From Microbacterium murale (GTDB lineage: Bacteria > Actinomycetota > Actinomycetes > Actinomycetales > Microbacteriaceae): a DNA stretch of 64,000 nt. Below are positions 8,666 through 18,134 of this stretch, in pieces. The notes under the pieces were generated by a model. It saw only the letters and a list, made by a program, of their open reading frames with translations. It was not told where the DNA came from and searched no databases. Each line of letters starts with the position of its first letter. Position 1 is the stretch's first letter. The stretch spans positions 248,001-312,000 of the forward strand of contig NZ_BMCM01000001.1 of the NCBI RefSeq assembly GCF_014635185.1, in the 5' to 3' direction. The position numbers were made by a program, and so were the translations under genes.

Positions 8666-9894
8666 CGTGCGCTCCTTCGGTGCTGGGGTGCGGGTTCGGC
8701 CGACTCGGCGTCGGGGTAGCCGGCCAGCAGGGGGGATTGGTGGAAGATCGCGGCGATGGCGCCGAGTGCCCCACCGTCGTCACGCAGTTGCGCGGCGCGC
8801 ACGATCTGGGGCTGATCCGAGGGAATGGAGTACAGCTCGAAACGCAATGCCGCCGCAGCCGCCTCGACGAGCGCGGGCGCGACGTGCACGATCTCGCCCG
8901 CGATGACGACTTCGCGCGGGTTGAGCACCATGGCTGCGGCGCCGAGGACTCGGCCGATGGTCGAGCCGACATCGCGGAGCACCGCGTCGATGTGCGGGTC
9001 ACCCTTCGCCACGGCCGCCTCGAGGTCGTCGAGGCTCTCGATCTGCACCCCGGCTTCGCGGCAGGCGCGCATGATCGCGGGGGCGGATGCGATCGTCTCC
9101 AGGCATCCGCGCTTGCCGCAGCGGCAAGTGGTACCGGTCGGGTCCGCTGTGACGTGACCGAGCTCCCCCGCGAACCCGCGCGATCCGGTGGCGAGACGTC
9201 CGGAGACGACCAGGCCGCCGCCGACGCCGTCGGCGAGGCGAAGGTAGAGGAGGTTGTCGACGGCATCCGGTCGGGCGATCGCCTCGGCGAGCGCCGCGAG
9301 CCTGGTGTTGTTGTCGACCATCACCGGTGCAGCGAAGCGGGCGGCGAAGGCGGCTTCGACGCCTTCGGGTGCGATCCGGCCCTTCCAGTTGACGGCAGGT
9401 CGGGCGGAATGCTCGGCCGTGTACGGACCCGGCACGCCGATCCCGACTGCCTGCAGTGCTCCGAAGTGCACTCCGGTCTCTTCGGAGAGTCGGTCGATGC
9501 GGTCGAATGCCTGGTTGATGCGGTCCGGCCACGCCGTACCGTCGGCATAGCGCGCGACCCCTTGCGCGATCACTTCGTGCGAGGCGTCGGCGACCACGAT
9601 GTTCACTCGGCGGTGGCCGAAGTCGACGCCGAGGTACTGACCCGAACCCGGGTCGAGCGCGAGCCGCTCGGCAGGCCGTCCGCTGCCGGCTCGGGTCGAC
9701 GCGTCGGTGTCTGCCACAACGATCGCTCCGCGCTGAAGAAGCTGCGCAGTGATCTCGGAGAGCGTCGTGCGCGACAGCCCGACGCGTGCCGCGAGGTCGC
9801 CACGGCTGAGTGCTCCGTGTGCGCGCAGTGCAGCCAGCACGCGCTCCTCGTGCGTTCTGCGCACCAGGGCGTGGACTCCGATCGTCATTGACAT
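8662..9894 (-). CDS. ROK-family transcriptional regulator
   Basis: 410 aa from the ATG at 9894. An N-terminal winged-helix domain (about residues 10-75, with [22 protein letters not shown] as recognition region) precedes a sugar-kinase-like ROK domain with the nucleotide motif GVDFGHRRV, the GELGHV signature and a zinc-binding CRCGKRGC motif. It is the first gene of the ABC/sulfatase operon and is likely its sugar-responsive repressor. A TTGACG...GAATCT promoter ends seven bases before this ATG, which favours a leaderless transcript; an ATG at 9933 lies inside the -35 region and is less likely. Confidence 0.88.
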   Translation of the reverse strand: MSMTIGVHALVRRTHEERVLAALRAHGALSRGDLAARVGLSRTTLSEITAQLLQRGAIVVADTDASTRAGSGRPAERLALDPGSGQYLGVDFGHRRVNIVVADASHEVIAQGVARYADGTAWPDRINQAFDRIDRLSEETGVHFGALQAVGIGVPGPYTAEHSARPAVNWKGRIAPEGVEAAFAARFAAPVMVDNNTRLAALAEAIARPDAVDNLLYLRLADGVGGGLVVSGRLATGSRGFAGELGHVTADPTGTTCRCGKRGCLETIASAPAIMRACREAGVQIESLDDLEAAVAKGDPHIDAVLRDVGSTIGRVLGAAAMVLNPREVVIAGEIVHVAPALVEAAAAALRFELYSIPSDQPQIVRAAQLRDDGGALGAIAAIFHQSPLLAGYPDAESAEPAPQHRRSAR

Positions 9895-9930
9895 GAGAGC
9901 AAGATTCTCAGGGTCGAATTTTTCCGTCAA
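9895..9930 (-). promoter_or_regulatory. Promoter of the ROK/ABC/sulfatase operon
   Basis: On the minus strand TTGACG, a 17-base spacer, then GAATCT, then seven bases and the ATG at 9894. The first eight bases, TTGACGGA, recur in the promoter region of the GH43 gene at about 12033-12040, so the two may share a regulator, possibly the ROK protein. Confidence 0.5.
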
Positions 9931-9979
9931 CACCCCGACAAAAAAATCCTCGTATTTGATCGCACAGCGTCAGAACCAC

Positions 9980-10009
9980 TGCCCCGGCCCACTTCTGCGG
10001 GCCGGGGCA
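9980..10009 (-). terminator. Hairpin terminator after the GH43 gene
   Basis: TGCCCCGGCCC, an eight-base loop, then GGGCCGGGGCA: an 11-bp perfect GC stem just past the GH43 stop. There is no immediate T-run; a T-rich stretch follows about 30 bases later at 9939-9947. Low-U hairpins of this sort are common in actinobacteria. Confidence 0.7.
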
Positions 10010-10015
10010 GCAGCA

Positions 10016-11869
10016 CTATGTGACGGTGACCGTGATCGGCTTGGACGAGGTCTCACCGTGCTCATTGATGAAGACGACGACCAGCGTGTGCGTGCCGGAC
10101 GCGACACCGGCGAGCTCGACGTCGGCGTGCTGTGCGGCCGGCGTCGCAGAGGTCAACGAGCCGGACCCGACCTCCGCACCGTCGAGTTCGAAACGGTACG
10201 CAGTGGCGTTCGTCCCCCACCAGAGGTCGGCAGTGACGGTGAATGCGTCGTCGCGATCCCAGTTGTCGTGCGAGACGATCGGCACTGACGGAGCGGCATC
10301 GCGTACTGTCACCGTCGTCGAGGTCGTGCTCGTCGCGCCGTACGGGTTGATCAACTCGGCGGTGTACTCGTATGTGCCGTTGTCTCTGCCCTCGACGGGA
10401 ACGACGACGTGCTGCGGCGCGCCCGGGGTCACATCGAGGGGCCGCTCGTGCACCAGGTCTCCGTTCTCGTAGACGCGCACCGAACGGCCCGGCGTGCCCC
10501 ACCACAGGTCCACCGCGATCTCGTAGTCGCCGTCGTGAAGTCCGTACTCGTGGCCGCTCGTGTCCGAGAGCGTCGCACGGCCAGGGGCCCGCGATTCGAT
10601 CGACCCCTGCGCGACCGCCAGCAGGTCGCCGTTCGGGCCGGAGTGCTCCAGCCGCACGACACCGGGCAGCGCGGCGTCATCGATCTTCGACGGCTGCGCC
10701 CAGTATCCCGCGTTGGGATTGCGGAAGAACGTCGCCCAGACCGTGCCGTCCTCATCCTCGAACATGTTGTTGTGGCCCGCGCCGATCGCGGCTGTGTATC
10801 GGGGCGAGTACGGCCCCTCGAATGAATCGGAGACGGCGACGATCGCGTCGTACTGGTCCTTGACGCCGCCCGAGTCGGGCAGATATGACCACGTCGGATC
10901 GTCCGGCGTGCCGAACTTCAACGCCCACGCGGCGTGCATCAGGTAGTACTTGTCTCCGACCTTGCTCACCGTCGCTCCCTCGAGGTAGGGCTCAGGATCG
11001 TACGCCTGTTGATCGAAGCGCGGCAGGTCCGTCGGGTTCTCAAGGTTCTCCATGTCCGGCGTCATCTTCGAGTAGAGGTCGTTGTGCAGCACGAGATAGG
11101 TCGCGTCGCCGTCCTGGAAGAGGCCGCCGTCGATGTGGTAGTATTGCGGGTTCGTCGCCTTGACCGGTTCGCCCAGAGGATGCTCGATGCTCGCCTCGAT
11201 ATTGCGGTACGGCCCCTCCGGCCCTCCATCACTGACGAGCATGAACGTGCCGGTGAGTCTGCTCTGGTCGCCCATGGTCGCGGCCAGGTACCACTTCCCG
11301 TTGATGTAGTGCAGCTCGGGCGCCCACACATTGCCCGCCTTGGTGGCCGGGTTGTTCGGGTTCCTGTACGACTGCCAATCCGCCACGACCGTGCGGTCGG
11401 ATGTGTTCTCGCCGACGAACTCGGGCGACCATACCTTGCCCTTGGGCTGGTCCGGGTGGATGCCGGTGGTGTCGACCAGGTTCCACGGCCCTTCCAGGGA
11501 TGGGGCGATCCACACATAGATCCCGTCATTCCACGGCGCGGCCTTGGTGAGGCCCGGCACGCGGGTCGTGCCGGTCGCGACGTACATCGTCGCGCCGTCG
11601 ACCTCGAAGCGGTTCACGTAGGTGTCCCTGATCCACACCTGTCCCCGCTCTTCATCCTGCGGACGGAGCTCGAGTTCGAGGATCATCGAGTTCTGGTCGT
11701 CGGGCATCAGCTCCGGACTGCCGTCGGCCGCGCCGTACGGGGCGTCGGGCATTGCCTGTGTTGCCGCGGCGAGTGCGGAGGAGTCGGTGCCAGCGGCGCC
11801 TCCTCCGCTTCCCACGAGCAGGGCCGCTGTCAAGGCTGCGGCGGTGAGTACAGCTGTCGGGGATCGCAT
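10016..11869 (-). CDS. Secreted GH43-like glycoside hydrolase with two C-terminal Ig-like domains
   Basis: 617 aa. Signal peptide at residues 1-27, five-bladed propeller catalytic domain at about 65-420, and two tandem beta-sandwich domains like those beside chitinase catalytic domains (each with a DLWWGT motif) at about 455-617. Candidate catalytic residues are Asp81 (WIRDTYVNRF), Asp246 (YYHIDGGLF) and Glu296 (EPYLEGATV). The start at 11869 is chosen because AAGGAG lies nine bases upstream; longer frames to 12013 lack a signal-peptide start. It probably trims arabinosyl, xylosyl or galactosyl side chains from extracellular polysaccharide, feeding the neighbouring uptake system. Confidence 0.87.
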   Translation of the reverse strand: MRSPTAVLTAAALTAALLVGSGGGAAGTDSSALAAATQAMPDAPYGAADGSPELMPDDQNSMILELELRPQDEERGQVWIRDTYVNRFEVDGATMYVATGTTRVPGLTKAAPWNDGIYVWIAPSLEGPWNLVDTTGIHPDQPKGKVWSPEFVGENTSDRTVVADWQSYRNPNNPATKAGNVWAPELHYINGKWYLAATMGDQSRLTGTFMLVSDGGPEGPYRNIEASIEHPLGEPVKATNPQYYHIDGGLFQDGDATYLVLHNDLYSKMTPDMENLENPTDLPRFDQQAYDPEPYLEGATVSKVGDKYYLMHAAWALKFGTPDDPTWSYLPDSGGVKDQYDAIVAVSDSFEGPYSPRYTAAIGAGHNNMFEDEDGTVWATFFRNPNAGYWAQPSKIDDAALPGVVRLEHSGPNGDLLAVAQGSIESRAPGRATLSDTSGHEYGLHDGDYEIAVDLWWGTPGRSVRVYENGDLVHERPLDVTPGAPQHVVVPVEGRDNGTYEYTAELINPYGATSTTSTTVTVRDAAPSVPIVSHDNWDRDDAFTVTADLWWGTNATAYRFELDGAEVGSGSLTSATPAAQHADVELAGVASGTHTLVVVFINEHGETSSKPITVTVT

Positions 11870-12085
11870 GGGATGGTTCTCCTTCATCATCGAAGACGCC
11901 GAATGGGTGCGCGTCAGCGCCGTGCCAGTGGCACGACGGGTATCGGATCCTCGTGGGGTTCCGCGGTCGCTCAGACTCGCCGCGCACGAGGATGCTGGGT
12001 GTGTCCGACCCATGAAACGGGCAGCGATTTAATCCGTCAAGAGGCCGGCGGAAAGAGATCCGGCAGCCGTCTCCTCCGCTGCTGC
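11870..12085 (-). promoter_or_regulatory. GH43 promoter and 5' leader region
   Basis: 216 bases without a convincing gene. On the minus strand TTGACG (12040-12035) and TTTCAT (12017-12012) are spaced by 17, giving a leader of about 135 bases. CGTGCCAgTGGCACG at 11921-11935 is a perfect 7-1-7 palindrome inside the leader and could be an operator. Confidence 0.45.
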
Positions 12086-12430
12086 TCAGCCGGAGTGCAG
12101 GGCGGTCAGGATCACGACAGCGAGCGAGACGAGGCCGATGGCGAGGACGAGCGCGGCGAGAACCGCGATAATCGACGCCCCGGGCAGCACCCCGCGATCG
12201 CCGTCGCGGACGAGCACGCTGTTCACGGCACGGTACCGCCGGCGCGCCGCGAGCCAGAGCGTGGCTGCCAATGCCAGTCCGGCGACGCCGCCGAACGCCC
12301 ATGCCGGATGTCCGAACGCGACGGGCAGCAGGCGCAGAGCGATGAGTGAGCCGGCGCCGAGGGCGAGTGCCGTGCGGCGCCACGCCAACTCGGTGCGCTC
12401 CGGCTGCAGCCCAGGGTCGAACAGAGTCAT
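12086..12430 (-). CDS. DUF202-family small membrane protein
   Basis: 114 aa with three predicted membrane helices. The DUF202 hallmark near the N-terminus is ERTELAWRRTALALGAGSL, a conserved E-R-T...R-T-A segment leading into helix one. The ATG overlaps the stop of the other DUF202 gene (ATGA). The biochemical role of DUF202 proteins is not established. Here it is last in an operon that begins with a formylglycine-generating enzyme. Confidence 0.85.
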   Translation of the reverse strand: MTLFDPGLQPERTELAWRRTALALGAGSLIALRLLPVAFGHPAWAFGGVAGLALAATLWLAARRRYRAVNSVLVRDGDRGVLPGASIIAVLAALVLAIGLVSLAVVILTALHSG

Positions 12431-12792
12431 CGCAGCAGGATTGCGAGCAGCAGGAGCAGACCGGCGAGCGAGACGGCGACCCCGAGCACCGCGCCGAGCG
12501 GCGACGACGGCAGCGGCTGCGCGAGGCGCATCGCGCGCTCTGCCCTCCCCCACCCGAACCAGGCCAGTACGGGTGTCACGATGCCGGCGATGACGAGCAC
12601 GAGCGATGCTGCGAGCCGCAACCCTTGGTGCAGTTCCAGTCCGAGGAGCTCGAGCGCGACGCCACCGGCGAGTAAGGCGAGTGCGGTGCGGATCCAGGCG
12701 AGGAAGGTGCGCTCATTCGCGAGGGTGAAGCGCGCGTCTGGCTCTGTCCCATGGCCGTACACCGATGTGGGAAAGCGCGCGCGGCCGCTCAC
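12427..12792 (-). CDS. YidH-like DUF202 membrane protein
   Basis: 121 aa. The sequence ARFTLANERTFLAWIRTALALLAGG is the YidH/DUF202 signature, followed by three membrane helices. The GTG start overlaps the TGA of the formylglycine-generating enzyme gene (GTGA), so the three genes form a tightly coupled unit. Function unknown; the coupling suggests a role linked to the enzyme or its cofactor, which is only inference. Confidence 0.85.
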   Translation of the reverse strand: MSGRARFPTSVYGHGTEPDARFTLANERTFLAWIRTALALLAGGVALELLGLELHQGLRLAASLVLVIAGIVTPVLAWFGWGRAERAMRLAQPLPSSPLGAVLGVAVSLAGLLLLLAILLR

Positions 12793-13754
12793 AGGGCCAC
12801 CGTCCGGAACCCGGCGTTGCCCATGGACGAGTCCGGCGTGTTCTGCGAACGTGCCGAGTTGCGGTAGCGGTTGCAGTACGAGATGTGGCACAGGTAACTG
12901 CCCCCGCGCAGCACCCGCGCGTCGCCACCGGCAGGGCCGGTCGGGTCGGATGCCGGCGATGAAAGGTAGTACGAGGCATCGAAGCGGTCGGCGCACCACT
13001 CCCACACGTTGCCTACGGGCTGCCACAGCCCGTAGGCGTTGGGAGTGAAGGTGCGCACCGGGGCCGTCGTCGACCAGCCGTCCTCCTCGGTGTTACGCGT
13101 CGGGAACTCTCCCTGGAAGATGTTCGCGCGCCAGCCACCGGCATCCACCTCGTCGTCGCCCCATGGATACTTGGCGCCCTCGATACCGCCGCGCGCGGCG
13201 TACTCCCACTCGGCCTCGGTGGGCAACCGGCGCCCCGCCCACTCGCAGTACGCGACGGCGTCATTCCAGCTCACGTGCACTGCCGGGTGGTCGCCGAGTT
13301 CGTCGACGCTCGACCCTTCCCCGCCTGGGCGGCGCCAGTCCGCGCCACGCACTCCGCGCCACCACGGGGTCTGCGGCGGTACGCCAAGGATGTCGTCCTC
13401 CGGAGCCGTCACCGCGAGGTGGAAGACCGCCGAATAACCGAATTGCTCGGCCTCGGTGCGATACCCCGTGGCATCGATGAACGCCGCGAACGCTTCGTTG
13501 GTGACCGTGGTCGCGTCGATCGAGAAGGTTGAGAGCGAGACCGGATGCCGCGGCACCTCACCGTCCGCGACGTTGCGATCGCCGGAGGAATCGCCCATCA
13601 CGAAGGTGCCGGCGGGTATGACGACCTGCTCGATCCTGTGGGTCCCACTTCTCCCCTGCGCCGTGGTGCGTTCCGAGCGCGCGCCGATCGAGAGGAGGGC
13701 CGAGCGCGCCGGAGCACCGCATCCGCAATCGCAACCCGCTGAATCGTCAGCCAT
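12789..13754 (-). CDS. Formylglycine-generating enzyme (sulfatase maturase, SUMF1 type)
   Basis: 321 aa, ATG at 13754 with GGAGG upstream; the open frame extends 1 kb further but without homologous sequence. The FGE-sulfatase domain begins at IPAGTFVMGDSSGD (residues 47-60), with RLPTEAEWEYAARGG and GNVWEWC inside. The C-terminal SYLCHISYCNRYRNSAR carries the two active-site cysteines (about Cys289 and Cys294) used with copper to oxidise the sulfatase cysteine to formylglycine. No signal peptide, so it can act on the two cytoplasmic sulfatases encoded in this region. It heads a trio with two DUF202 genes. Confidence 0.95.
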   Translation of the reverse strand: MADDSAGCDCGCGAPARSALLSIGARSERTTAQGRSGTHRIEQVVIPAGTFVMGDSSGDRNVADGEVPRHPVSLSTFSIDATTVTNEAFAAFIDATGYRTEAEQFGYSAVFHLAVTAPEDDILGVPPQTPWWRGVRGADWRRPGGEGSSVDELGDHPAVHVSWNDAVAYCEWAGRRLPTEAEWEYAARGGIEGAKYPWGDDEVDAGGWRANIFQGEFPTRNTEEDGWSTTAPVRTFTPNAYGLWQPVGNVWEWCADRFDASYYLSSPASDPTGPAGGDARVLRGGSYLCHISYCNRYRNSARSQNTPDSSMGNAGFRTVAL

Positions 13755-13913
13755 TTCCGTCCTCCGTATCGACGCCGTTTCGATGGTACCCACGCTGCGA
13801 CGGCTCGCCGACTCGCGAGAGCTTTCGCAGCGCCGCAGGGTGCGCTCGCGCTGATACTGTGACGTCGGTGGACGCTGTGTCCCTGGGGCCGGCCGAGCTG
13901 GAGAGAACTCGAC
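13755..13913 (+). promoter_or_regulatory. Divergent intergenic region, FGE / M23 gene
   Basis: On the plus strand TACTGT at 13855-13860 is a plausible -10 for the peptidase gene, giving a leader of about 50 bases that carries a GGAGAG ribosome site. On the minus strand the FGE gene has GGAGG close to its ATG; no convincing -35 is visible. Confidence 0.35.
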
Positions 13914-15236
13914 ATGAAGCGAATGCCACGATGGCGTCTGGCGCGGTTCGCGATGCTGGCCGCGGTGGCGGTGCTCGTCGGGACGATCGCCCCTTCTCTC
14001 ACGTCGAGCGCTCCCGCGACGGCTGCGACGGACGGCCAGATGGTGTACCCGGCATCGGGATCGATCGTGTCCAAGGTGGGTGACGGATGCCGCTCGAACT
14101 ACCGCGATCATGACGGCATCGACATCTCGGGTCAGGGCGGTACACCCATCCTCGCCGCATACGACGGCGTCATCAAGACGCGCGGCTTCAGCAACAGCTA
14201 CGGGTACTACGTCGACATCCAACACACGTCCGGGTACGTCACGCGCTACGCCCACATGGTCGCGCAGGGATCGGTCGCCCCTGGTGCGCAGGTCGTGCGC
14301 GGCCAGCAGATCGGCATAGTCGGCAACACCGGCGCGTCGACGGGCGCGCACCTGCACTTCGAGGTGTGGCGGAACGGATCCGTGTACACCGCGATCAACC
14401 AGGGCTTCGTCTGCCTGTCCACCGTCACGCGGGGCGGAACAATCCCGCTGGTCTTTCCCGGGCTCGGCACGGCTGCGCCCGCACCGGTGATGACGGGCGA
14501 TTACAACGGCGACGGAAAGGCCGACCTCCTCGGCGTCGCCGGAGACAGCGATCTTCATTTCCTCGCGGGCAACGGGAGCGGCGGGTTCCTCAAGGGATCG
14601 ATCATCACCAGTGCGTGGGGAATCCACCGGCACCTGACCCACACGGATCTCAATGGCGACGGCCGCTCCGACATGCTCGTCGCGCGCAGCGACGGAGTGC
14701 TCGAGTACTACGCGGGGAACACCAGCGGCGGGTTCGGTGCGTACGGCACGCCGGGCTCCGGGTGGTACGGGATGCTGCATGTGACGTCGGGCGCCGACTT
14801 CACGGGTGACAGTCATCAGGATGTCCTCGGCGTCTCAGCAGCCGGTGTTCTCACGATCTATCGCGGAAACGGCACCGGGGCGCTCCCGGGACCGCATACG
14901 GTGGCCGGGAGCGGCTGGAACACCATCCGGTTCATTGCCGGCGGCGACTTCAACGGCGATCGGCTCGGCGACATCATGGCCGTCGGCAATGACGGCAACC
15001 TCTACTTCTATCCCGGGCTCGGCGGCCGATTCGGCACCAGGGTCACGATCGGCAGTGGTTGGGGCGCGATGACGGCGTTCACCGGGGGCGTCGACTACAA
15101 CGGGGACAAGAATGCGGACCTGATCGCGCGCACCTCGTCGGGTGAGCTCTACCTGTACCCGGGAGACGGGACGGGAAGGGTCAGGGGCGGAACACTCATC
15201 GGCTCCGGGTGGGGCGGGTACCTGCAGATCGAGTGA
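13914..15236 (+). CDS. Secreted M23-family (LytM) peptidase fused to FG-GAP/VCBS repeats
   Basis: 440 aa. Signal peptide at about residues 1-38; M23 domain at about 45-160 with the zinc motifs H-D-G-I-D (RDHDGIDISG) and HLHFE; then about five FG-GAP repeats, each with a calcium-loop-like D-x-N-G-D-x-x-x-D (DYNGDGKADLL, DLNGDGRSDML, DFNGDRLGDIM, DYNGDKNADLI). The metal ligands are intact, so peptidoglycan endopeptidase activity is expected, with the beta-propeller repeats used for binding to the wall or another surface. Related repeat proteins are common in Microbacteriaceae. Confidence 0.9.
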   Translation: MKRMPRWRLARFAMLAAVAVLVGTIAPSLTSSAPATAATDGQMVYPASGSIVSKVGDGCRSNYRDHDGIDISGQGGTPILAAYDGVIKTRGFSNSYGYYVDIQHTSGYVTRYAHMVAQGSVAPGAQVVRGQQIGIVGNTGASTGAHLHFEVWRNGSVYTAINQGFVCLSTVTRGGTIPLVFPGLGTAAPAPVMTGDYNGDGKADLLGVAGDSDLHFLAGNGSGGFLKGSIITSAWGIHRHLTHTDLNGDGRSDMLVARSDGVLEYYAGNTSGGFGAYGTPGSGWYGMLHVTSGADFTGDSHQDVLGVSAAGVLTIYRGNGTGALPGPHTVAGSGWNTIRFIAGGDFNGDRLGDIMAVGNDGNLYFYPGLGGRFGTRVTIGSGWGAMTAFTGGVDYNGDKNADLIARTSSGELYLYPGDGTGRVRGGTLIGSGWGGYLQIE

Positions 15237-15292
15237 CGCGCCGGGGTCGAGACCGGACATCGGTGTCTGCGTGCACTCTCTACGATGAGACC

Positions 15293-15781
15293 ATGACCTC
15301 AGCTCCGAAGGCCTCGACCATTGCTGTCGTTCTCCTGCTTCTCGGAGGGGCGCTCAGCGGCTGCGCGCCGGAGGCGTCGGAAACGAAGCCGACGCCCATG
15401 GCTGGGGAGACGTCGACAGCCGCCTCCCCATCCCCGACGCCTGGTCCTGTTTCACCGACCGCTTCGCCGGAGCAACCAGAGACTCCCCCGGCGTTCACCG
15501 AGAGTGAACTGGTGCAGATCTGCATCGACGCGACGACGTCCGCGTACGACCCCGGTGTCGTATTCGATGCCCAGGGCGCGCGGATCGAGAAGCGCACGGT
15601 GCCGCCGGAATGGCTCGTGCTGGTGCCCGCTCAGACCAACGGCTACGACGGGGAGTCCGTGTGCACGATCGGCGGCTCGCCGGCGGATCCGGACATCGAG
15701 ATGGCGTCGGGATCCATTCAGCCGCTACCGGAGGAGCAGATCCAGCGGCTCATCCGCGGCGAGAACGAGGGTGGGGAGTGA
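15293..15781 (+). CDS. Small lipoprotein of unknown function
   Basis: 162 aa. Lipoprotein signal with lipobox LSGC (Cys24), then a Pro/Ser/Thr-rich spacer to about residue 68 and a small globular domain with two cysteines (IC-IDATTS and VCTIGG). A TACGAT box at 15281-15286 sits six bases before the ATG, fitting a leaderless transcript. The last 32 bp overlap the 3' end of the convergent oxidoreductase gene. No family recognised. Confidence 0.75.
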   Translation: MTSAPKASTIAVVLLLLGGALSGCAPEASETKPTPMAGETSTAASPSPTPGPVSPTASPEQPETPPAFTESELVQICIDATTSAYDPGVVFDAQGARIEKRTVPPEWLVLVPAQTNGYDGESVCTIGGSPADPDIEMASGSIQPLPEEQIQRLIRGENEGGE

Positions 15782-18134
15782 CCAGCCGATCGCTGGAGCG
15801 CGTCACGCGCACGTGGATGCTCTTCATCAGCGGCTGATCGCTCTGCGCACTGAAGTCGGCGTTGCCGACCAGGACGTTCATCTCCGGCATGTAGCCCGCA
15901 GCGCTTCCCCGAGGGGTGTCGTACGCCACCGCGCGGTACTCGCGCAGTTCGCGCTGCGAACCGTCCTTCGATGTCGAGACGATGTCGACGAGGTCACCCT
16001 GCCAGATACCCCGGTCGCGCATGTCGGCCTCGTTCAGGAAGATGAGCTCGCGCAGGTTCTTCACGCCGCGGTAGCGGTCGCTGGCGGAGTAGATCGTCGT
16101 GTTCCACTGGTCGTGCGAGCGCATCGTCTGCAACACCAGCATGTCCTCCGCCGCCGGCCGTACGTCGTGCAGGGCGGGAGCAGAGAAGTCCGCCTTGCCT
16201 GATGGCGTGCGGAAGTCGCGCTCGCGAGCCGGCTGCGGGATGCGGAAGCCGTTCGGATGCGAGACGAGCTCGTTGAAACCCTCGAAGCCGGGCAGCACCT
16301 TCGCCATCACGTCGCGGATCAGGGCGTAGTCCCGCCCATACGACTCCCAGGGCGTCGCACTGCCGGGCATGGTCGCCCGCGCCATGCGCGCGATGATGTC
16401 CGGCTCGGAGAGCAGGTGCTCGGATGCCGGCTTCTTCTTGCCGACCGACAGGTGCACCATGCTCATGGCGTCCTCGACGGTCTGGCCCTGCAATCCGCTG
16501 GCCTGCTCGTCGCGTTCGGTGCGTCCGAGGCACGGGAGGATGAGGGCCTTCTCACCGTGCACGAGATGGCTGCGGTTGAGTTTCGTGCTGACCTGCACGG
16601 TCAACGCGCACTGGCTCAGCGCCTCCGCCGTGTACGTGGTGTCGGGCGCCGCGAGCACGAAGTTGCCGCCCAGACTGACGAAGACCTTGACGGCGCCCTC
16701 GTGCATCTTGTGGATGCTGGCGACGGTGTCGAGCCCCGGCTCGCGCGGCGATGTGATCCCGCAGACCTCGTCGAGCTTGTCCAGCAGCCAGGCCGGCGAA
16801 TGGTGGTTGATGCCGCAGGTACGGTTGCCCTGCACGTTGCTGTGACCGCGGACCGGCGCCGGCCCTGCACCAGGGCGCCCGATGTTGCCGCGGAGCAGCA
16901 ACACGTTCGTGAACTCGCGGACCATGTCGACCGCGTGCTCCTGCTGGCTCACCCCGAGACACCAGCTGATGATCGTCTTGTCGGCCTTCAGGTAGATCGC
17001 ACCCGCCGCCCTGATCTGCTCCTCTGTGAGGCCGGACTGCTGCACGAGCTCAGCCCACGGCGTCGCCTCGACGACGGCGCGATACTGCTCGATCCCCTGG
17101 GTGTGCTCGGCGATGAATTCGGTGTCGAGCGCGTTCGGGTCGGTCTCGGCCGCCTCGAAGACGACCTTCGCGATGCCGCGCATCAGCGCCATGTCTCCGC
17201 CGATGCGCACCTGCAGGTCGAGCGTGCCGGTCTCGTGCGTCTTGAAGAGCGCCATGTCGACGAAGTCGTGCGGCACGATGGTGCGGCGGGATGCGGCTTC
17301 GATGAGCGGGTTGACGTGCACGACCTGCGCGCCGTTCTTCACAGCATCCGACAGTGCGGTCAGCATGCGCGGAGCGTTCGAGGCGGCGTTCACGCCGAGC
17401 AGGAAGAGGGCGTCGGTCTGCTCCCAGTCCTCGACCGTCGTGGTGCCCTTGCCGGAACCGATCGATGCGGTCAGTGCGCGGCCGGAGGCCTCGTGGCACA
17501 TGTTCGAGCAGTCCGGCATGTTGTTCGTGCCGTACTCGCGGATCATCAGCTGATAGAGGAAGGATGCTTCGTTGCTGAGCCGTCCGGAGGTGTAGAAGGT
17601 GGCCTCGTCGGGGCTGTCCAGAGCGCGCAGCTCCTCGCCGATGAGCCTGAAGGCATCGTCCCAGCTGATCGGCGCGTAGCGGTCGGTCTCGGGGTCGTAG
17701 ACCATCGGCTCGGTCAGTCGGCCGGCGTTCTCCAACTCGTGGTCGGTCCACTGCGAGAGCTCGGTGACGGTGTGCTGCGAGAAGAAGCCGCTGCCCACGC
17801 GCTTGTGCGTCATCTCCCACGTGACGTGCTTCATGCCGTTCTCGCAGATGTCGAGCTTCAGCCCCTTCTGGTCGTCCGGCCATGCGCATCCAGGGCAGTC
17901 GAAGCCCTTGATGGGATGGTTCATGGTGAACATCGCCAGCGCGCCGCTCACCGGCCGCTTCGATTCCAGCAGCACCTCGCCGACCGACAGCGCCGCGCCC
18001 CATCCTGCCGCGGCGTGCTCGTAGTCCTCCTGCGACCACGGCCGCGTGGTGACGGGCCCGTATCCGCCCTGCCTGGGTTCGGACGACATCAGTCCGAGCG
18101 CTGCGCCGTGCTTGCGGTCGTCATCGATGGTCAT
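15750..18134 (-). CDS. FdhF/YdeP-family molybdopterin oxidoreductase (formate dehydrogenase-like)
   Basis: 794 aa, similar in length to YdeP/CbbBc-type enzymes. N-terminal region with CPGC (DCPGCAWPD) but without a full four-cysteine cluster motif; [11 protein letters not shown] near the Mo site; C-terminal molybdopterin dinucleotide-binding domain starting near [13 protein letters not shown]. The ATG at 18134 lies 14 bases inside the fdhD end. Its neighbours are fdhD and the Mo-cofactor genes moeA-mobA. The YdeP group is formate-dehydrogenase-like, but formate as substrate is not proven. There is a convergent 32-bp overlap with the lipoprotein gene. Confidence 0.88.
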   Translation of the reverse strand: MTIDDDRKHGAALGLMSSEPRQGGYGPVTTRPWSQEDYEHAAAGWGAALSVGEVLLESKRPVSGALAMFTMNHPIKGFDCPGCAWPDDQKGLKLDICENGMKHVTWEMTHKRVGSGFFSQHTVTELSQWTDHELENAGRLTEPMVYDPETDRYAPISWDDAFRLIGEELRALDSPDEATFYTSGRLSNEASFLYQLMIREYGTNNMPDCSNMCHEASGRALTASIGSGKGTTTVEDWEQTDALFLLGVNAASNAPRMLTALSDAVKNGAQVVHVNPLIEAASRRTIVPHDFVDMALFKTHETGTLDLQVRIGGDMALMRGIAKVVFEAAETDPNALDTEFIAEHTQGIEQYRAVVEATPWAELVQQSGLTEEQIRAAGAIYLKADKTIISWCLGVSQQEHAVDMVREFTNVLLLRGNIGRPGAGPAPVRGHSNVQGNRTCGINHHSPAWLLDKLDEVCGITSPREPGLDTVASIHKMHEGAVKVFVSLGGNFVLAAPDTTYTAEALSQCALTVQVSTKLNRSHLVHGEKALILPCLGRTERDEQASGLQGQTVEDAMSMVHLSVGKKKPASEHLLSEPDIIARMARATMPGSATPWESYGRDYALIRDVMAKVLPGFEGFNELVSHPNGFRIPQPARERDFRTPSGKADFSAPALHDVRPAAEDMLVLQTMRSHDQWNTTIYSASDRYRGVKNLRELIFLNEADMRDRGIWQGDLVDIVSTSKDGSQRELREYRAVAYDTPRGSAAGYMPEMNVLVGNADFSAQSDQPLMKSIHVRVTRSSDRLVTPHPRSRRG

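Noticed and set aside
9890-9915. TPP riboswitch (CTGAGA near an ABC operon)
   Set aside because: Only the short CTGAGA string matches; the other conserved helices are absent and the promoter places it outside a leader.
12789-14816. Extended formylglycine-generating enzyme with 350 extra N-terminal residues
   Set aside because: The extension runs antisense through the M23 gene, and a ribosome site sits before the ATG at 13754.
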